Shown here: one piece after another, positions 36,669 through 40,921 of the stretch
Layout: every line of letters starts with the position of its first letter
How positions within the stretch are numbered: position 1 is the first letter of the stretch
From: Bacteroidales bacterium
GTDB taxonomy: Bacteria; Bacteroidota; Bacteroidia; Bacteroidales; UBA7960
Length of the DNA stretch: 40,921 nucleotides
Direction: 5' to 3'
Assembly: GCA_003567625.1 (NCBI GenBank)
Contig: PWZB01000104.1
Span: 1-40,921, forward strand
Notes under the pieces: generated by a model
The model's input: the letters and a program-made list of their open reading frames with translations, nothing else
Told to the model about the DNA's origin: nothing
Databases searched by the model: none
Made by a program: the position numbers and the translations under genes

Positions 36669-38693
36669 TTAGAAATCATCTACTGCTTTGTTCTCGTAGA
36701 ACTCTATGCTGTGACCGTAATCAAGGTCATCAGTATCGTTATCGGTTTCCTGGTCAGGTTTTACGTCCAGTACTTCCGGCTCTTCGTCCTCATGATAATT
36801 TGTGTCTGCCGGCTCTATAACAGCCACTTTTTTGTATTTTGACGCCTTCTCGTCTTTTACCATCTTGTGGAATTTCTTTTGAAGCTTATCCTGCTCAAGG
36901 CGGATCTGCTCATCTTTCTCGGTGCGCTCGACCTTGGCTTCCTGGTACCGCTCAACCTTGATCGCCTTACCTATATATTTGTCGTCCTGGTATAGATGCA
37001 CTTCGTCAATCTCGTTATCTTCACATGCAACATATCTTGCCCTCACTTCGTAATTGCCGGGCTTAAGCCTTTTAAGAAGATCGTAGCTTTCGATTGAGTA
37101 TTTATTGTAAAGCACACGCACAAATGTTGAGTTCGTAATTGATGTTTTTGCTTCCTTTCCCAGGTATCTTAATAGTAGGTGTGCTTGTGGTGGTGCAAGG
37201 TTGGGGTTTTGATTTTCGACTAATACCTGCCAGCGTGTTTTGCCCGGGTATTTCTTTTGGTCGGGATGCAATGTATTGTTATGCCGGTTTATACTCTCAA
37301 TGTCATCTGCTATGATTGCCTCTGCCGGCAGCCTCTCTTCTTTGTAATCCTCATCCTTGTTTTCGCTCTTGGTTTTATAAGCCGGTGTAAGGTACCACCT
37401 GCCTACACCTGTTTGGTATCTCTTCTCATCGCTGTATTTTTTTGACCTCACAGCATGTTCAGCCCTTTTGCTGCGGCTAAGCCCGGACGGGCAAAATGTG
37501 ACTTCTGCAAACATCCTATTCAAGTCATCTTCAATGCTTTCCATAAGGAAGTGTTCCACTTCAATCTCACCTGGCCACATCAAACCATTAAGTAATAAAT
37601 TATTATACATATTACGGAAAGTATCATATACATCTTCAACAGTAAGCGGTCTTACTACATGTGTATATCCTATCCATGCCGAGCTTTTCACGTCAACGGC
37701 AAAATAACAATTGACTTTTTGCCCGTCAAGTGTGCGCCGTGGCAGTGTGCGGTCGTCCATACTAACCTTGCTGCATGAGTAATCTGGTAGTTTGCGGTTG
37801 TTATATGGTGATTTTCCTGTAATATGATCAATGCGATTGTTGCGAATAGAGTCAATAAGCACCTCGTTTTTCTTAAGGTAAAAGCGAATGGTTGAAGGTG
37901 CAAGCAGTATCTTTTTGCCATTTTTGTCAACGAAGTTGGCGGGATTAAGTATTTCGCCGGTCTTCTCGGCATCGGGTATGGTCATTTTGCCGCCAATGAA
38001 AGCATTATAGTAGTCTGTAACCCACTCGCCAAAAGGCGCATTTTCCATGCAATAGATGCTTACAATCAACTGTTCAATAGTATCGTTAACACGGCGTCGG
38101 TTTTGGTTGCCCAGGTACCCGGGTATAAGAGCCTCATATCCTTTTTCCTTGTACTCGTTAAGTTTTTGCTTGAACCTTCGGCGGTTTTTTGGCAGCCTGC
38201 GGGGCCAGCGTGCCTTGGCATCTTCACTCATCGCATGTACACTCTCAATGATCTCTGCTAATACATCCCTGGTATTTCCGCCACATTTCCGCCTCATACC
38301 CACACGCATATTATATACGCTTATAACAGCATTAAGCACACAGGCGTTGGCATAATACTTGTCTATCTCGTCAGGTTGCAGTGTTGAGCCGTCTGGCTTT
38401 ATATATGATGAAAGAAATGCATAAGCTGCATGGTCGTGTTGTATATGCTGCTCAAACCTATTAATCACCCTGCTATTCGGATCGTAGCCGGCTTCCCGCA
38501 AAACTTTCTTGCGCCGCTCGCGCATACTGTCCCATATTATCTCTACCGACTTGCTGAAACATGCCCGACCACGGGTTTTTAGGTATCCTCTCTTTTTATC
38601 ACTCTTAAATAATTCATAGCTCAACCCTGCATTAAGCCACTGCTCGAGGGTGATTGTGCTTTTGTGTTTGCCGTTGTTGTATTGCATGGGCAT
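36669..38693 (-). CDS. Mu-type DDE transposase (MuA-like)
   Basis: 674 aa; CYFAVDVKSSAWIGYTHVVRPLTVEDVYDTFRNM, catalytic core and Mu C-terminal domain layout. Confidence 0.92.
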   Translation of the reverse strand: MPMQYNNGKHKSTITLEQWLNAGLSYELFKSDKKRGYLKTRGRACFSKSVEIIWDSMRERRKKVLREAGYDPNSRVINRFEQHIQHDHAAYAFLSSYIKPDGSTLQPDEIDKYYANACVLNAVISVYNMRVGMRRKCGGNTRDVLAEIIESVHAMSEDAKARWPRRLPKNRRRFKQKLNEYKEKGYEALIPGYLGNQNRRRVNDTIEQLIVSIYCMENAPFGEWVTDYYNAFIGGKMTIPDAEKTGEILNPANFVDKNGKKILLAPSTIRFYLKKNEVLIDSIRNNRIDHITGKSPYNNRKLPDYSCSKVSMDDRTLPRRTLDGQKVNCYFAVDVKSSAWIGYTHVVRPLTVEDVYDTFRNMYNNLLLNGLMWPGEIEVEHFLMESIEDDLNRMFAEVTFCPSGLSRSKRAEHAVRSKKYSDEKRYQTGVGRWYLTPAYKTKSENKDEDYKEERLPAEAIIADDIESINRHNNTLHPDQKKYPGKTRWQVLVENQNPNLAPPQAHLLLRYLGKEAKTSITNSTFVRVLYNKYSIESYDLLKRLKPGNYEVRARYVACEDNEIDEVHLYQDDKYIGKAIKVERYQEAKVERTEKDEQIRLEQDKLQKKFHKMVKDEKASKYKKVAVIEPADTNYHEDEEPEVLDVKPDQETDNDTDDLDYGHSIEFYENKAVDDF

Positions 38694-38703
38694 TTGTTTT
38701 TGT

Positions 38704-38750
38704 TGCTCCCGCCCCGGACTCGAACCGGAGTGTGTGCCACCCGGGAAAAT
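38704..38750 (-). other. tRNA 3'-end-like (T-arm plus acceptor) fragment
   Basis: Minus strand TCCGG-TTCGAGT-CCGGG-GCGGGAG; no 5' half found. Confidence 0.4.
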
Positions 38751-38754
38751 TTGC

Positions 38755-38792
38755 TACATTTGTGTGTTAAACTTTAAATTGTAGCATTATGG
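38755..38792 (+). promoter_or_regulatory. Promoter/leader copy 1 (TACATTTG -7 box)
   Basis: TAnnTTTG box plus 24-bp leader repeated at 39182. Confidence 0.6.
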
Positions 38793-39040
38793 AAAAAGAA
38801 CTTTGGTTAAAGTGCCAGGATATGATTAATAAGGGTACGCCTGAGCTTATCACTCATATCCTTTTCGATTATTTAAAATCAGAACTTAGTGAAAATGAAC
38901 TTAAGCCTCTTGGTGATGTTGAAGGCTTTCTTGTAAAAGTTTTTAAAGAAGATCCTACTTTGGATCCAAAGCATGTTATGCAGTTTCTTATTTCCCTTTC
39001 GAAAAAGGGGTATATAATTAGTCAAAAACCTATGCCTTAA
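38789..39040 (+). CDS. Hypothetical 83-aa protein, opposite to the early operon
   Basis: ATG follows a TAnnTTTG promoter and repeated leader. Confidence 0.6.
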   Translation: MEKELWLKCQDMINKGTPELITHILFDYLKSELSENELKPLGDVEGFLVKVFKEDPTLDPKHVMQFLISLSKKGYIISQKPMP

Positions 39041-39169
39041 ATAGCCTATATACCCAAATTCGTCAACCAGGTATTTTTTATCTAACAAATAGTGTTTGCC
39101 GACAATAACTGCAAGCCTAAAATTGTGTTTCGGTTTTGTCATCTTGTTTGCTTGTGCATTCATTTGTTT

Positions 39170-39205
39170 TATTTTTGTGTCAAACTTTAAATTGTAGCAT
39201 TATGG
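39170..39205 (+). repeat. Promoter/leader copy 2 (TATTTTTG -7 box)
   Basis: AAACTTTAAATTGTAGCATTATGG identical to 38769-38792. Confidence 0.8.
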
Positions 39206-39239
39206 GAAAAAAAAGTTAAAGCATGGCGAGTTAACTTTG

Positions 39240-39581
39240 TTATTTCTTATGATAACAAGGTTCTCTTAATGAGGCATCAAACCTCAATCCATGCGATTCT
39301 GCAAAATGTTGCATACTTTCAACATGTTCTTTGTAAGATAGGCGAATTCCCCCCAGAGAAGCTCTTATCGCCTGCCGACAATGAAATAGTTTCTCAACAT
39401 AATGTTTTTGAGATTGCGTATTTCCGCTCCTCAGACTTAACTCGAATTTCTGCAAAAGACTTTCGAGCTTTGATTTATGACATTTTTCAATGCAAGCTTT
39501 GTTTTGGTTTTGATGTTTTTCACCAGATGCAGTCAAGGATACATGAATTTCCTTTTCCTCATTAATAATTTGTTTTTTCAT
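39240..39581 (-). CDS. Hypothetical early protein
   Basis: 113-aa ORF with coding-like composition. Confidence 0.55.
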   Translation of the reverse strand: MKKQIINEEKEIHVSLTASGEKHQNQNKACIEKCHKSKLESLLQKFELSLRSGNTQSQKHYVEKLFHCRQAIRASLGGIRLSYKEHVESMQHFAESHGLRFDASLREPCYHKK

Positions 39582-39616
39582 AGCTCATATTTTTTAGTTT
39601 ATAATTAAATAGTGTT

Positions 39617-39805
39617 TTATTGCTGTTTCAACAGCTCCTCGCGTTGCCTTATAATTTTTATAAGCGCCTCTTTTACCTTTTGATGCCTTTTGGCACCTGG
39701 GCGATTCAAGGTAACTTTTACATTATATTTTGTCAATCCTAACATCTCACCTGCCAACACGTAATCACCTTGACGTTTTTTTTGTTTTATTTCTTCTATT
39801 GTCAT
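39617..39805 (-). CDS. Ner/Cro-like DNA-binding regulator
   Basis: MTIEEIKQKKRQGDYVLAGEMLGLTKYNVKVTLNRPGAKRHQKVKEALIKIIRQREELLKQQ; divergent from repressor; internal start preferred over 39838. Confidence 0.75.
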   Translation of the reverse strand: MTIEEIKQKKRQGDYVLAGEMLGLTKYNVKVTLNRPGAKRHQKVKEALIKIIRQREELLKQQ

Positions 39806-39833
39806 TTTTTTAATAATTTTGTTTAATAATGAG

Positions 39834-39859
39834 TACAAATATACAACATTAAGTTTGTA
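39834..39859. promoter_or_regulatory. Lysogeny switch: divergent -7 boxes within an inverted repeat
   Basis: TACAAA...TTTGTA; minus box CAAATATA 39836-39843, plus box TAAGTTTG 39850-39857. Confidence 0.6.
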
Positions 39860-39887
39860 TTATCCAAACCTTTGGTAATATTTTTTT

Positions 39888-40328
39888 ATGAAAAATTCAA
39901 TTTCATACCGCATATCTCTGATTATGAAAGAGTTTAATTTAAACAAAAACTCTTTTAGTAAAGCTATTGGAATATCTAATAACGTAACTATTGGAAGAAT
40001 AATCAACGAAGATAGGCAACCAAGCTATGAAGTTTTATACAAAATAATACAAACCTATGGTAGTATTAATAGCGATTGGCTTCTCACCGGCAAAGGTGAA
40101 ATGCTAAAAAGTTCAGAGCCTGCCCAAAGTCTTGCAGATAATGCAGAAAAGAATAAACCACCACCAGGCGATTGCAAGCTTTGTAAAGAGAAAGATAAGC
40201 ATATAGAATCTCTCAAGGAGCATGTTGACACTCTTAAGTTTGACCTTCACCGGTGCCGGTCACGCCTTGATGAATACGAACAAAAAAACCCGCCAAAAAA
40301 TGACGGGCAAAAAAGAAAGGCTGGCTAA
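39888..40328 (+). CDS. HTH phage repressor
   Basis: NLNKNSFSKAIGISNNVTIGRIINEDRQPSYEVLYKIIQTYGSINSDWLLTGKGEM XRE-type repressor. Confidence 0.88.
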   Translation: MKNSISYRISLIMKEFNLNKNSFSKAIGISNNVTIGRIINEDRQPSYEVLYKIIQTYGSINSDWLLTGKGEMLKSSEPAQSLADNAEKNKPPPGDCKLCKEKDKHIESLKEHVDTLKFDLHRCRSRLDEYEQKNPPKNDGQKRKAG

Positions 40329-40417
40329 TAAGTTAATAAATATACTACACCCGTGCAGCTACATATTTATATAACCGCAAAAAATACAAATTGTACACGC
40401 CACACACACGTTTTTAG

Positions 40418-40514
40418 AGTGCTGTTTTTAGTTAATTAACTGTATATCTTATATTTAAGTGTCGTTTTTGTTGTTTTATAAGTGCCATTTTATGGTATTA
40501 AGGGTCTGTTTTTA
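40418..40514 (+). repeat. Imperfect direct repeats, candidate transposase-binding sites
   Basis: AGTGCTGTTTTTA, AGTGTCGTTTTTG, AGTGCCATTTTAT, GGGTCTGTTTTTA at 40418, 40458, 40481, 40502. Confidence 0.4.
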
Positions 40515-40588
40515 ACACTTCTTTAACAGTATTTAACATGTTTTTGGGTATTAAAGCCCCTTCAATCCATCAAAAAATAACCTTTTTT

Positions 40589-40624
40589 GCCCCCCCAACT
40601 GCCCCCCCAACTGCCCCCCCAACT
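40589..40624 (+). repeat. Tandem repeat GCCCCCCCAACT x3
   Basis: Three exact 12-bp copies. Confidence 0.95.
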
Positions 40625-40921
40625 ATCATTTTTCACTTTTTTCTGTCCTGGCATTTTGCCCGCACAAACCACCCCGGCAACGTCGTTTTTTTACCCTTAA
40701 AATACCAATAAAATAGCGTTTTAGGAGTGTTTTTTTGTATCTTTGGACACAACCAGCCACTAAGTGATTCCGTCTTTTAAAATAAAGGACATAAAACGGA
40801 CACAAATGGACATTTTGAAATAGAACCAGGTTTTTGTTATGTGTTTTGTTTTACTTTATCGACGGGGTTTCCGGGGTTTTTTGGTTATTTTTGTTTTGTA
40901 CGTTTTGAAATGTCGGCCATA

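Larger units (their letters stand above)
9277..40921. mobile_element. Mu-like transposable prophage (outer repressor-side end unresolved)
   Basis: MuA/MuB, repressor/Ner switch, DUF3164, Mu-type portal/gpF/gpG, protease, capsid, contractile tail genes. Right phage end near 9277-9341; repressor-side end lies after 40328. Confidence 0.88.

Noticed and set aside
38879-39163. 94-aa minus-strand ORF overlapping the 83-aa plus-strand gene
   Set aside because: First about 40 residues look plausible, but the rest is antisense to a gene with a better promoter; could be a remnant, not claimed as a CDS.
39269-39565. 98-aa plus-strand ORF after leader copy 2
   Set aside because: Joins leader copy 2 only by assuming a deletion in the A8 run; antisense to a more coding-like minus ORF.
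40589-40624. CRISPR-like array
   Set aside because: 12-bp direct tandem units without spacers; no cas genes anywhere in the window.

Overview
AT-rich Bacteroidetes-type DNA. About 9.3 kb of host DNA is followed by a nearly complete Mu-like transposable prophage (about 9.28 kb to at least 40.33 kb). Host part: moeA (truncated by the window edge), a ParB-like hypothetical, a ThiF/MoeB-family gene, an orphan MNT nucleotidyltransferase beside a collapsed HEPN gene, a WtpA/ModA-type binding protein, and a type I RM cassette (hsdM, ORF6N gene, cyclase-fold-like gene, small ORF, hsdS) followed by a truncated RAYT (REP-associated transposase) gene preceded by a REP-like palindrome. Prophage: repressor and Ner-like switch at the right, an early operon on the minus strand (MuA, MuB, a second ATPase, DnaA-IV-like, DUF3164, HNH, DUF4406, GemA-like, cargo genes), a head/packaging module on the plus strand (terminases, gp36, portal, gpF with a toxin-like C-terminus, gpG), and a protease/capsid/lysis/tail module on the minus strand. 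The best signals the ORF track does not explain are: (1) a canonical A_AAA_AAG -1 frameshift cassette in the tail chaperone gene; (2) twin dyad operators 21 bp apart in the divergent late-promoter region; (3) an unlisted short GTG-start gene at the late-activator position; (4) a CdiA-CT-like nuclease extension on the head protein gpF; (5) a lysogeny switch in which the two -7 boxes form the operator dyad; (6) a REP/RAYT unit inside the RM locus, apparently interrupted by the prophage. All family assignments come from reading translated sequence; no searches were run.
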